Shown piece after piece: positions 35,333 to 44,170 of a stretch of 64,000 nt of DNA (the stretch's first letter is position 1; every line of letters begins with the position of its first letter). The notes beneath the pieces are model-generated. The model worked only from the letters and a program-made list of their open reading frames with translations. It searched no databases and was not told where the DNA came from. The translations under genes and the position numbers were made by a program. Origin of the DNA: Virgibacillus sp. LDC-1 (GTDB taxonomy: Bacteria; Bacillota; Bacilli; Bacillales; Amphibacillaceae); NCBI RefSeq assembly GCF_030137545.1, contig NZ_JARUVL010000009.1:1-64000 (forward strand), written 5' to 3'.

Positions 35333-35376
35333 AAAGAAAAACCCGTCGGCATTGTATCATTTTTGCCTGACGGGTT
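35333..35376 (-). terminator. Terminator of ltaS-type gene
   Basis: AACCCGTCGGCA pairs with TGCCTGACGGGTT (one bulge). On the minus strand the stem is followed by TTTTTCTTTGG. Confidence 0.9.
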
Positions 35377-35406
35377 AAATTATGCTTGTTGAAGCAATTA
35401 AAATCG

Positions 35407-37404
35407 TTATTCGGTTTGTTCTCCATTTTCTTCTTGAAGTGTGTCATCCACATTAGTTGTTGATTCATCTTCTTTAAAATCTTCGTCTGCTTCTTTACCG
35501 TATTTGTAAATAGAAGCATCAACTGGCTTCCAATCCTCTGATGGTGTATAGAAACGTAGAAGGTCTCCATAAAGCAGCTTATCTGAAAGTGATAATTCAT
35601 GCTGTACCTTTTTCCGCAAGTCTTCCATTTCAGCAGTAGGCTCGATTTCTTCACCAGTATTGTCATAAAACACGCCAGAAATAACACTGTAGTCTGGAGT
35701 AATGAAGTCACCTTTACGGAAAGCTACATATTCTTTATGATCTTTTGAGAACATATCGGTTCCAAACTGAATATAGTCTTTTGCATCGATGCCAAGTAAA
35801 TGAAGCAGGGTTGGCATGACATCAATTTGACCAGTAAATTCATGAACTGTTCCTTTACCTTCAACACCAGGTATTTTAATCATAAACGGCACACGTTGTA
35901 ATTGCGCATGTTTATATGGTGTAATTTCTTCACCAAGTAATTCTGCCATTGCACGGTTGTGGTTATCAGATATACCGTAATGGTCTCCGTAAATCATAAT
36001 AACAGAGTCATCGTATAAACCAGATGCTTTCAAGTCATTAAAAAATTGTTCTAACGATTCGTCTAAATATCTTGCTGTTTGAAAATAGCGGTCTACCGAT
36101 TTATCTCCTGTTTCAGCAGGAGCAATGGTTGCATCCTCTTCATCAATTAAATATGGGTGATGGTGCGTTAATGTCATCATATGGGCATAGAATGGTTGAT
36201 CTAACGATTCGAGTAATGGCATTGATTCTTTAAAGAAAGGCTTATCTTTTAGTCCATAATTGATAACTTGACCTTCACTCATATCATAATAGCTAGAATC
36301 ATAGAACTTGTCGATTGCAAATTCTTTATATACTTCATCGCGATTCCAAAAGGTTTTGCGATCTCCATGAAATACTGCTGATGTGTAATTTTGCTTTTGA
36401 TTCATGATTGCTGGTAAAGCTTGATACGTGTTACTTCCTTTTGTTACAAATGCAGCCCCTTGTGGGAGTCCGTAAATGGAGTTATCGAGCATAAATTCTG
36501 CATCTGCTGTTTTTCCTTGTTCTGTTTGGTGGAAGAAATTATCAAAGTACGTAAAATTCTTCTCCTGTTCATGAACTAAGGAGTTGATAAACGGCGTAAC
36601 TTCTTCACCGTGAAGCTTGTAATCAATTAAAAAAGATTGAAAAGATTCTAAATGAATCTTAATAATGTTTTTTCCTTCTGCTACGCCAAATAATTCAGGA
36701 TTTGGTGCAGCATATTTTTCTTTTGTATACTTTTCAATTTCCTCAATATCACTACTATCCGCGAATACACGCTGGGAAGAGGATTTTAAGTTTTGAATCG
36801 CATCATAGATTGCGAAGTTATACGCACCTAAATACTTAACGATATAGTTTCGATCGAAGGTACGTTTTAGTAGCTGTGGACGATCTGCCTCAGCCATACC
36901 AAGATTAACAGCAAAAGCAATGACACCAGCCATTAAAACAAGTAACGGCTTTTTAAATTGCATTCTGCTTGTTGACCAGCTGCGTCGGCTCCAAATAAAT
37001 AAGCCAATTAGAATTAAAATGTCTAGTGCATAAAATAAATCATGCCACTCTACTAAGCTAGCAATACTTCCGCCTAGGCTTCCAAAATTACTAGTTTGTG
37101 TAAGCGTTGGTAGTGTTATATAGTCTGAATTAAAACGATAAAATACAACATTGGCATATAGGAATACACTCATCAACGTGTCAATGATAATGATCCAAAT
37201 TCCCGCTCTTTTTCCTCTCGCAAATAAAGCAAGACCTAGAAAGATTAGGGCAGAGCTAAGAGGGTTAAAGAATAATAGGAATTCTTGAACACCATTTTTA
37301 ATATCTAAATTAAATTCGTTGACATATATAAGATACGTTTTTAACCAAAGTAATACCACAGCTACAAAAAAGAAGTTCATCCTGGAAGAGAATAGTTTCT
37401 TCAT
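35407..37404 (-). CDS. ltaS: Lipoteichoic acid synthase (LtaS family)
   Basis: This 665-residue protein has five N-terminal membrane helices (about 8-175) and an extracellular sulfatase-type domain (about 245-570). Catalytic Thr is T299 in TEQGKTADAEF. Metal ligands include E253 (HLESFQSFLI) and the D and H of YGDHYGISDNHN. It polymerises glycerol phosphate from phosphatidylglycerol into lipoteichoic acid. RVFA-D at about 212-216 is a plausible signal-peptidase cleavage site that would release the enzymatic domain, as in Staphylococcus. The C-terminal tail is acidic (EEADEDFKEDES). Bacillus has several paralogues (LtaS, YfnI, YqgS, YvgJ); which one this is cannot be told. Confidence 0.9.
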   Translation of the reverse strand: MKKLFSSRMNFFFVAVVLLWLKTYLIYVNEFNLDIKNGVQEFLLFFNPLSSALIFLGLALFARGKRAGIWIIIIDTLMSVFLYANVVFYRFNSDYITLPTLTQTSNFGSLGGSIASLVEWHDLFYALDILILIGLFIWSRRSWSTSRMQFKKPLLVLMAGVIAFAVNLGMAEADRPQLLKRTFDRNYIVKYLGAYNFAIYDAIQNLKSSSQRVFADSSDIEEIEKYTKEKYAAPNPELFGVAEGKNIIKIHLESFQSFLIDYKLHGEEVTPFINSLVHEQEKNFTYFDNFFHQTEQGKTADAEFMLDNSIYGLPQGAAFVTKGSNTYQALPAIMNQKQNYTSAVFHGDRKTFWNRDEVYKEFAIDKFYDSSYYDMSEGQVINYGLKDKPFFKESMPLLESLDQPFYAHMMTLTHHHPYLIDEEDATIAPAETGDKSVDRYFQTARYLDESLEQFFNDLKASGLYDDSVIMIYGDHYGISDNHNRAMAELLGEEITPYKHAQLQRVPFMIKIPGVEGKGTVHEFTGQIDVMPTLLHLLGIDAKDYIQFGTDMFSKDHKEYVAFRKGDFITPDYSVISGVFYDNTGEEIEPTAEMEDLRKKVQHELSLSDKLLYGDLLRFYTPSEDWKPVDASIYKYGKEADEDFKEDESTTNVDDTLQEENGEQTE

Positions 37405-37862
37405 TGTGAATTTTCACCTCTATTTAAATACATTTCGTAAAACTTTATCAAATCATCAAGTCATTATTTTAACCTATTTGCTTTTTAGTTGCAAGTATGT
37501 TGGTAATTTTTTCTAGTGGGAATGGGTGGAAGTGTAGGATATAAAACGGTAATGAAATGTCGCCTTCACGTTTAACAACTCTACACTAGGGATGTGTGTC
37601 ACGCAGCATGGAAAAGACTCGTGAGCATAACTTTTAATCTGGATGCGATTAAAGCCTCCGTGTAATTGATTTGGATATTTGGTTCGCTATGTTTCTATGT
37701 TAAAATATTAATTGTTTGAAAAAACTCGATAGATTTAACACATATACAACTATATATATCCAAATTAAACGATTTTAAAACCACTTTTTATTTTCAGGTG
37801 ACCATATAAAAAATCACACAACATTCCACCAAGGATATTCGCACTAGAAAGGAAGAAACGAC
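37405..37862. other. Divergent intergenic region between ltaS and the YitT gene
   Basis: This 458-bp AT-rich gap has no supported gene. It must hold both promoters, but I see no strong -35/-10 pair. GGAAAGACTCGTGAGC and the TA-rich run near 37740-37760 are unexplained. Confidence 0.3.
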
Positions 37863-38729
37863 ATGAAGAACCTCACAGCTAAACAAAGTTTTAAAGAATA
37901 TAGCTATATAATTATAGGAGCTACGCTAGTTGGGCTTTCCTATAATGTTTTTTTATTACCAGCAAAGCTTGCAGCAGGAGGTTTGTCCGGAATTAGTACA
38001 ATTATTTATGAGTTAGCTGGATGGAGCCCTGCTTACGTTCAATTTTTAATGAATATTCCTATATTTATTATCGGCTGGCTCGCAATGGGAAAGGACTTTA
38101 GTGGAAAGACACTTCTTGGAACGTTTTGGGTTCCATTTATTATTTGGCTTAGTGCAGATATTCCATATGTAATCACAAACCCACTGCTAGGGGCATTGTA
38201 CGGCGGCATTGTATTAGGTGTCGGTTTAGGCATTGTATATAAAGGAAACGGATCAACTGGAGGAACAGCTGCAATTGCGCAGATCGTGAAAAAGTTTACC
38301 GGTATTTCTAGTGGTTACTCCCAGTTAATTGTTGATGGCGTTGTTGTTGTTGGTTCACTCATTGTGTTTAACTTAGAGCTAACGCTATTTGCGTTGATGG
38401 CCATTTATGTAACAAGCAAGACGATTGATATTGTCCAGCTACGAACATCCTCTACAAAGCTAATCATGATTATTACGGAGGATGAAGAAAAGATTCAACA
38501 TATTATTCGTGATGGCATTGATCGTGGCATGACGAAGGTCCGCTCAATTGGCGGCTATTCGAATACAGAGAAAACGATGATTTTATGCGTCGCTGAGCAA
38601 CAGGAAGCGGTTTATTTAAAACGGATTTTGCAGGAGGAAGAGCCTGCAGCCTTTGTTGTCTTTATTAATGCATCCGAGATTCTTGGACGGGGATTCTCAC
38701 TCGACAAATATTACGGACAAAAACTGTAA
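37863..38729 (+). CDS. YitT-family membrane protein (DUF161/DUF2179)
   Basis: This 288-residue protein starts after GAAAGGAAGAAACG. It has about five membrane helices in the first 190 residues (IGATLVGLSYNVFLLPAKLAAGGLSGISTIIYEL; GNGSTGGTAAIAQIVKKFTG). A cytoplasmic DUF2179 domain (about 200-285: IDIVQLRTSSTKLIMIITEDEEKIQHII, FVVFINASEILGRGF) follows, a possible ligand-binding module. Bacillaceae carry many paralogues (YitT, YqfU, YpjC, YvjA). Transport function is presumed but not known. Confidence 0.85.
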   Translation: MKNLTAKQSFKEYSYIIIGATLVGLSYNVFLLPAKLAAGGLSGISTIIYELAGWSPAYVQFLMNIPIFIIGWLAMGKDFSGKTLLGTFWVPFIIWLSADIPYVITNPLLGALYGGIVLGVGLGIVYKGNGSTGGTAAIAQIVKKFTGISSGYSQLIVDGVVVVGSLIVFNLELTLFALMAIYVTSKTIDIVQLRTSSTKLIMIITEDEEKIQHIIRDGIDRGMTKVRSIGGYSNTEKTMILCVAEQQEAVYLKRILQEEEPAAFVVFINASEILGRGFSLDKYYGQKL

Positions 38730-38756
38730 TAGCTGAGGAGAAGACAAAACAAGGAC

Positions 38757-39060
38757 ATTTAGATCAAAATCCGAACAACTCCATCGCAGTTTGAAAATGG
38801 GTTCGCTTTCCCTGGGCACGGCCTCAACTAACTCGGATAAGAAAGTCTGCTTTTCCGAGTGGATTTTCCGACGTACAGGACAGACTAGCGCAGACGTTGC
38901 AACAGGGCGTAGTGGTTTTAGTCTCGTTCCCCTGTCGCGGTTCCTGCGGGACAAGGAACGCTCCGACAGCGACACATCGCACGCAGAAAAAGCGACCTTC
39001 TTTTTCAAGGAGTCTCACCCATTTCAACTGCTCGGTGAATTCATATATTCAAAAAGAATC
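38757..39060 (-). repeat. Dispersed Bacillaceae intergenic repeat, copy 1
   Basis: Read on the minus strand this segment shares blocks with 61130-61410 in the same order: CTGCGGGAAC-type, GGGGAACG-AGACTAAAACC, CTACG-CCTGT, GTACGTCG, TTAGTTGAGGCCGTG and GTTCGGATTTT. Open frames in it are shadows of G+C-rich repeat sequence. The element is more G+C-rich than its neighbours and has paired segments, suggesting structured RNA or a mobile miniature element. Confidence 0.75.
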
Positions 39061-39096
39061 TAAATTTATTACTTCGGTTTTGTCATTTCTTATTTC

Positions 39097-39891
39097 TTAT
39101 TTACGGTCTCCACCAAGTAAATCAAATAATCCGCCGGCAATGCTTCCTTCGCCTTTAGATCCGCCTCGTTCTGGTGCGGAAGCGAATACTCTGCTCGCAA
39201 GTCTGCTAAACGGAAGTGATTGTATCCAGACCGTTCCTGGTCCGCGTAAAGTGGCAAAAAATAAACCTTCTCCACCAAAGAGTGCAGTTTTAACTCCGCC
39301 AACGTATTCGATATTATAATCAATGCTTCCAGTCATTGCGACAAGGCATCCAGTATCTACACGTAATGTTTCACCAACTTGGAGGTCTTTGCGGTGAATC
39401 GTTCCGCCAGCATGAACAAATGCCATGCCATCTCCTTCTAATTTCTGCATGATGAAGCCCTCGCCGCCGAAGAAGCCTGTTCCTATTTTTCGTTGAAACT
39501 CAATTCCAACCGAAACCCCCTTCGCGGCGGCAAGAAAAGCATCCTTTTGACAAATTAGCTTTCCATCAATTTCACTTAAATCCATCGGAATAATTTTACC
39601 AGGGTATGGAGATGCAAAGGAAACATGTTTCTTCCCTGTGCCTTCATTTGTAAAGGCGGTCATAAAAAGACTCTCCCCTGTTAGCACCCTTTTCCCAGCA
39701 CCGAGCAGCTTTCCCATTAAACCTCCCTGATTGGAAGAACCATCTCCAAAAAGCGTTTCCATTCGAATGTGTTCATCCATCATCATTAAGCTACCTGCCT
39801 CAGCAATAACTGTTTCACTAGGATCAAGCTCTACTTCAACAAACTGCATGTCATCTCCATGTAATGTAAAGTCTATTTCATGATTATTCAT
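39097..39891 (-). CDS. AIM24/TIGR00266-family protein
   Basis: This is a 264-residue, Gly-rich, beta-strand protein. [82 protein letters not shown] and [41 protein letters not shown] are the family's conserved segments. The fold is a trimeric double-stranded beta-helix known from structures. Bacterial function is unknown; the yeast relative acts in mitochondrial inner membrane organisation. The gene ends with a Gly-rich tail ([20 protein letters not shown]) as in many members. It starts after GGAAGGATGTAA. Confidence 0.85.
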   Translation of the reverse strand: MNNHEIDFTLHGDDMQFVEVELDPSETVIAEAGSLMMMDEHIRMETLFGDGSSNQGGLMGKLLGAGKRVLTGESLFMTAFTNEGTGKKHVSFASPYPGKIIPMDLSEIDGKLICQKDAFLAAAKGVSVGIEFQRKIGTGFFGGEGFIMQKLEGDGMAFVHAGGTIHRKDLQVGETLRVDTGCLVAMTGSIDYNIEYVGGVKTALFGGEGLFFATLRGPGTVWIQSLPFSRLASRVFASAPERGGSKGEGSIAGGLFDLLGGDRK

Positions 39892-39964
39892 TTACATCCT
39901 TCCTCTCCCATTAGTTTAAACATATTACGATTTGTGGAAAGGTTAGGTTTCATTTTTTTGAATA

Positions 39965-40003
39965 AATAAAAAACGGAAGATTCCCAAATATAGAGAACCC
40001 TCC
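39965..40003 (-). terminator. Terminator of the CotF-like gene
   Basis: GGAAGATTC (39975-39983) pairs with GAACCCTCC (39995-40003) through two G-T pairs. On the minus strand GTTTTTTATTT follows. Confidence 0.7.
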
Positions 40004-40019
40004 ACATTATCTCTTAATC

Positions 40020-40637
40020 CTAGTGAGGCATTGGACCACCTTGAATTGGTGCAAAACTATTTGTATATAACTGCATATCCTCGGGCTTTAATTGCGGCAC
40101 TTGATAGTAGTGGTGTTTGTTTTGGTATAAAAACACTTCATAGGCCATTTCAATTAAATTTGGAACACTATCTTGAAACACTCTTCTTAACACTGGATTG
40201 GTCATTTCCAAAGCTGTCATCGTAAAGATGGACGCAGAAGATTTTAAAGTTCCCATCATAAAGCTGGAAATACATTCATCATTCAATTCGTTCACAGCTT
40301 GTGCAGGTTTTTTGGGTTGGGTTGGCTGCGTGCCATAAAGCACATCATTACTTTCGGTCATCTGATAGCTTTGTGTTTTTACAGCTGGATCTTGTCCAGT
40401 TTTTAATGTTTGTACAACTGTATTATAAAGCTGGGAAAGAAAAGCTTTATGTCGTTGCAACATCGATTTCAGCTCGGGATCCTGGATATGCTGTTCATAT
40501 AGGAGATATTGCTCCATTCCTCCGATGAGTCCCGATATCGCTTCATGTGCATCAAACAGTTCATGGCCACCATGATTTTGTTGGGGCGGCATTTGATTGG
40601 ACGGGTTAAATTGCTGTGATTGGTTTTGCTGTTGCAT
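40020..40637 (-). CDS. CotF-family spore coat protein
   Basis: The start is ATG 40637 after AAAGGAGGTAAATGGA, giving 205 residues; the longer frame to 40718 has no support. A Gln/Asn/Pro-rich start (MQQQNQSQQFNPSNQMPPQQ) is followed by a helical bundle (HEAISGLIGGMEQYLLYEQHIQDPELKSMLQRHKAFL; ISSFMMGTLKSSASIFTMTALEMTNPVLRRVFQDSVPN). CotF-type proteins of this layout are found in spore coats of Bacillaceae. It implies an endospore former. Expression late in the mother cell is expected but no sigma-K promoter is evident. Confidence 0.85.
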   Translation of the reverse strand: MQQQNQSQQFNPSNQMPPQQNHGGHELFDAHEAISGLIGGMEQYLLYEQHIQDPELKSMLQRHKAFLSQLYNTVVQTLKTGQDPAVKTQSYQMTESNDVLYGTQPTQPKKPAQAVNELNDECISSFMMGTLKSSASIFTMTALEMTNPVLRRVFQDSVPNLIEMAYEVFLYQNKHHYYQVPQLKPEDMQLYTNSFAPIQGGPMPH

Positions 40638-40790
40638 TCCATTTACCTCCTTTATTGTTATCGTGATTATTTTGAACGAATAGATGTAAAATATTCGTAA
40701 TGGGAAATTTAGAAACATGAAAGGTTTACTTCATAAAGAAGATAAAACATTGTATAATTAGTTCGATATTGAACAAGAAGGAGTAATTAT

Positions 40791-41051
40791 ATGAAACAAA
40801 AACCAATGGAAGAACAGGATACACAGTCCGAGCAATATATTGAGGTGTGGGAAGATGTGGTCCGAATTAAAGATTTGGTTATTAGTTTAATTATTTGCAG
40901 TATCACAACATTGGGTGGTTATTTAATCGCACCGAATGAGCCACCAAAACCATTAATTTTTGGCTTGGTCGGTACGGTGTTAGGTTTTATTATTTGCAGT
41001 ATCATCATCAAGCCGAAACGGACTTTTGAATATATCGGGGAGGAGGAATAA
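40791..41051 (+). CDS. Small two-helix membrane protein upstream of TctA-type permease
   Basis: This 86-residue protein starts at ATG 40791 after AAGGAGTAATTAT. It has an acidic N-terminus (about 30 residues) and two hydrophobic segments (DLVISLIICSITTLGGYLIA and PLIFGLVGTVLGFIICSIII). The stop lies 3 bp before the permease start, so they form one operon. TctB proteins are small membrane partners of TctA, but usually have four helices, so this could be a reduced or unrelated partner. Confidence 0.65.
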   Translation: MKQKPMEEQDTQSEQYIEVWEDVVRIKDLVISLIICSITTLGGYLIAPNEPPKPLIFGLVGTVLGFIICSIIIKPKRTFEYIGEEE

Positions 41052-41054
41052 CAG

Positions 41055-42407
41055 ATGGATATTTCTTTAATCCTAGAATTAGTTACCGCTTCCGTCCTCG
41101 GTGCTGTACTCTACACACTGATAGGAATTGCTCCTGGAACAGATGAAACCGCCGTTTTAGCTCCAGTAACCCTTGTATTAGTGCTTACTGGATTTGAGCC
41201 GATTGTTATCTTAGCATTCTTTATCTCTGCTATTGTTGCAAAAAAGCTAACCGATTCTATACCTGTAGCAGTTGCTGGAATTCCCGGTGGAGTAATGGCT
41301 GCACCAATGGTCGATCATGCGATGGTTTTAAAAAAGCATGGACTTCCTGAGGTAAGTATTCGCAAAATGGCTTCTGGGTCAGTTATTGGAACGCTTGTTG
41401 CAGTACCACTTAGTTTACTTCTCGCTAGTGTGATCGCACCATTTGGAGACGAGATAAAAAATTATGCGAGTCAGATTTTTTTCGGTGGAGCTGTATTTTT
41501 AGCGTTGATGGCTAAAAACCGCTGGCTTGCATTAGCAGCAATCTTACCATTTGCTATCCTTATTCAAGGCTTACGACATTTATATTGGGGAATTGGAATT
41601 GTTCCTGAGGGTACAACCGTATTTACTTCCTTTTTCCTTGGGATTACAATCGGTCCGATCATTTTAAAGTTATTCGAATTATTAAATCGGGATATTCGAA
41701 ATAAGCTACCACGTTATCATAAAAAAGAAATTAAATTACAGCGAAGCAAAAAAGAAAAGGGCTTTCCAAATCCCTTTAAAATATTGGATGCAAAAGAGGT
41801 AGGAACGACTTCTTTTGCTTCACTTACAGGTGTATTAACCTTTTTTATGAGTCCAGTTGGAATGACGATTTTTCTTGGAGAAACGTTTAGTAATTACATT
41901 AAAGATCCAGTGAAAAGAGCTTCACGTGCTATTTCGAGCATGGACGGGTTAACGAATGCAACTTATATTGCCGGAACATTGGTACCGCTTATCGCGATTG
42001 GACTTCCTCTTTCACCAATGGCGATTGGACCTGCAATTGCTTTGTTTAAAGCACCACCCGTTTTTACAGAGGATCATAATATGCATCACTTACTTTCAAT
42101 GAACGAATTTGTAATCGCAACGGTCATCGGAGCAATCGTTGCCATTTCCATTACATATTTTATTACGATTAAATATGCTCAACAAATTTGTGTGTTTGTC
42201 TTTAAGTATATTCCTCATGAAGCATTACTAGGGGTATTTTTTGGACTTGTATTAATGCTTGCTTATATGGATGCAGGCTGGCTTAATATTGCTGGAGTGT
42301 TATTAATCGGTATCGTTGCTGGAACATTGCATCGCTGGGGTGTTAATTACGGCGTTCAATTTATGGTATTGTATTCCGCTCCATGGATTATGAGCTGGTT
42401 TATGTGA
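41055..42407 (+). CDS. TctA-type (tripartite tricarboxylate transporter) permease
   Basis: This is a 450-residue protein with about eleven membrane helices. The N-terminal region has TctA-like features (GAVLYTLIGIAPGTDETAVLAPVTLVL; SIPVAVAGIPGGVMAAPMVDHAM), a duplicated Gly/Pro loop, and a second loop (TNATYIAGTLVPLIAIGLPLSP). TctA normally works with TctB and the extracytoplasmic binding protein TctC. No TctC-like gene lies in this window, so either the binding protein is elsewhere or this branch works without it. Substrate unknown, probably a carboxylate. Confidence 0.75.
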   Translation: MDISLILELVTASVLGAVLYTLIGIAPGTDETAVLAPVTLVLVLTGFEPIVILAFFISAIVAKKLTDSIPVAVAGIPGGVMAAPMVDHAMVLKKHGLPEVSIRKMASGSVIGTLVAVPLSLLLASVIAPFGDEIKNYASQIFFGGAVFLALMAKNRWLALAAILPFAILIQGLRHLYWGIGIVPEGTTVFTSFFLGITIGPIILKLFELLNRDIRNKLPRYHKKEIKLQRSKKEKGFPNPFKILDAKEVGTTSFASLTGVLTFFMSPVGMTIFLGETFSNYIKDPVKRASRAISSMDGLTNATYIAGTLVPLIAIGLPLSPMAIGPAIALFKAPPVFTEDHNMHHLLSMNEFVIATVIGAIVAISITYFITIKYAQQICVFVFKYIPHEALLGVFFGLVLMLAYMDAGWLNIAGVLLIGIVAGTLHRWGVNYGVQFMVLYSAPWIMSWFM

Positions 42408-42410
42408 TGG

Positions 42411-42453
42411 AAAGGCTGTTCTACACGCTTTTTTGCGTTAGAACAGCTTTTTT
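42411..42453 (+). terminator. Terminator after the TctA-type gene
   Basis: AAAGGCTGTTCTA-CACGC pairs with GCGT-TAGAACAGCTTT, followed by a T tract. Confidence 0.85.
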
Positions 42454-42551
42454 GTTAATGAAAGGCTGTGCGGAGAAAATAGGTTTTAGGATTGATTTCA
42501 GGAACATAGAAATATGGTAACATGAAAGAAAAATGGTTGGGGGGAGTTATT

Positions 42552-43496
42552 GTGCATCTAAAGCATCCAATTCGATTAGATAATCGAATTGCTCTTATCG
42601 ATGGCTTTGACTTAGGAGCTCCAGATCGAACTGGAACCTATGTGATTGATGAAACGGAGCTAACGATTATTGAAACAGGACCAAGCCCTTCTGTAAAATA
42701 TATTAAAAAAGGACTTCTAGAGCTTGGCTTTGAACTAAGTGAGGTCAAGTATATTATTGTTACGCATGTTCATTTAGATCATGCTGGTGGGGCAGGGTTG
42801 CTATTAAGAGATTGCCCAAATGCAAAGCTGATTGTTCATCCGCGTGGTGCAAGACACTTGATTGACCCGAAAAAGCTAGTGGCTGGAGCACGTGGTGTTT
42901 ATGGAGATAGTTTTTCAGAGCTCTTTGAACCGATTATTCCCATCCCACAAGATCGTATAGAAATGAAGGGGGAAGGGGATACGTTGCAAATTGGTGCAGA
43001 TTGCACATTGCAGTTCCTTGATACACCTGGACATGCGAAGCATCATATTACGATTTATGATCCTGTTAGTAATGGCGTGTTTGCAGGGGATACAGTAGGG
43101 GTTCGCTATGAACAGCTTTTAAGGGAAGGGGTACCTTTTTTTCTTCCATCCACTTCACCGAACCATTTTGATCCAGAGGAAATGCGTAAATCAATCAAGC
43201 GATTGCATGAAATGAAGCTTGATCGTATTTATTATGGGCACTTTGGAATGACTACGGATATAGATGCTTCCTTAACAGCTGTATCCGAATGGCTCGATCT
43301 GTTTGTAAGCGAAGGGGAAAAAGCATTTGTTGAAGGAAAGGGTTATGATACGCTTGCATCACGTTTACTTTTGCGTGTGCGGCAGTTTTTACGAGAAAAA
43401 AGTGTTCCAGATGACCATGATGTTTATGTTTTGATTAACTTAGATTTACAGGTAAGTGCATTAGGTATAATGGATTATTTTCAAAAAAAGGCTTAA
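42552..43496 (+). CDS. MBL-fold metallohydrolase
   Basis: The start is GTG 42552 after GGGGGGAGTTATT; an upstream ATG in frame (42522) would place that site inside the gene. The product has 314 residues. The zinc-binding H-x-H-x-D-H motif is THVHLDHAGG, with further ligands in DTPGHAKHH, FAGDTVG and YYGHFG. This subgroup of metallo-beta-lactamase-fold hydrolases includes thioesterases and lactonases of unknown substrate. No neighbour suggests one. Confidence 0.85.
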   Translation: MHLKHPIRLDNRIALIDGFDLGAPDRTGTYVIDETELTIIETGPSPSVKYIKKGLLELGFELSEVKYIIVTHVHLDHAGGAGLLLRDCPNAKLIVHPRGARHLIDPKKLVAGARGVYGDSFSELFEPIIPIPQDRIEMKGEGDTLQIGADCTLQFLDTPGHAKHHITIYDPVSNGVFAGDTVGVRYEQLLREGVPFFLPSTSPNHFDPEEMRKSIKRLHEMKLDRIYYGHFGMTTDIDASLTAVSEWLDLFVSEGEKAFVEGKGYDTLASRLLLRVRQFLREKSVPDDHDVYVLINLDLQVSALGIMDYFQKKA

Positions 43497-43525
43497 GTCG
43501 TTAAAGTAGTGCTTTCATTGCATAA

Positions 43526-43560
43526 AAAAGTCATCTGATCAACTTGATCAGATGACTTTT
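43526..43560. terminator. Bidirectional terminator
   Basis: AAAAGTCATCTGATCA pairs perfectly with TGATCAGATGACTTTT (3-base loop) between convergent genes, with A and T tracts on either side serving both strands. Confidence 0.9.
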
Positions 43561-43577
43561 ATCGTGCTGTAAGCAAC

Positions 43578-43976
43578 TTATTTATTTTCGTCCAATTTCA
43601 TAAATGTTTGGATAGTGAATAAAGCAAAACTAATTAATAGAATTGTTCCCCCGACAATGAAAAAGACAGTTGAAAATGTTTCATTTATATCAAATGGCTT
43701 TACATAATAAAGCCACATTCCTGCTGTGAGTCCGATTGCTCCAGCAATTGCTGACCAGACATGAAGTGTTGCAATTAGTTTATTTGCTGGCGTGTATAGC
43801 TTATAAAATATCGACCAAGCAAATAGTGTTAACCAACCAACAACAAGTATATGTGCATGAACTGATCGAAATGCATAGCTTCCTGCACCAGCCATATGTG
43901 AGCCAAGGAACGCTCCAATTAGTGCGAATATCGCTGAAAATCGTAGCAATGTTTTACTATATTGATTCACAATCAT
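43578..43976 (-). CDS. Four-helix membrane protein resembling heme-copper oxidase subunit I
   Basis: This 132-residue protein has four membrane helices. RSVHAHILVVGWLTLFAWSIFYKLY resembles the helix of cytochrome oxidase or NO reductase subunit I that carries a heme-ligand His, and LHVWSAIAGAIGLTAGMWLYY resembles the next. Full subunit I proteins have twelve helices, so this is a short stand-alone relative seen in Bacillaceae. Heme binding is possible (H40 and H42 in VHAH, plus H72) but unproven. The start follows GGGGGAGATGATT. Confidence 0.55.
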   Translation of the reverse strand: MIVNQYSKTLLRFSAIFALIGAFLGSHMAGAGSYAFRSVHAHILVVGWLTLFAWSIFYKLYTPANKLIATLHVWSAIAGAIGLTAGMWLYYVKPFDINETFSTVFFIVGGTILLISFALFTIQTFMKLDENK

Positions 43977-44170
43977 CTCCCCCTCTTTCCCTATAGTAAC
44001 ATGGTATATTCATCATAGCTTACTTTTGTGAACGGAATATGAATAACATGTTACATCCATTAAATGAAGCGGAGAGGAAGAAATAAGACAACACGATGTA
44101 AAACAAGAGCATTCGTTTAAAAGTTAAATGATTTTCGTCCATATTTCGTTTGGAGTTTTTGGATAAAAAA

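Noticed and set aside
38697-39323. Overlapping open frames on both strands between the YitT and AIM24 genes
   Set aside because: They lie in the dispersed G+C-rich repeat or antisense to AIM24 and lack ribosome binding sites or family features.
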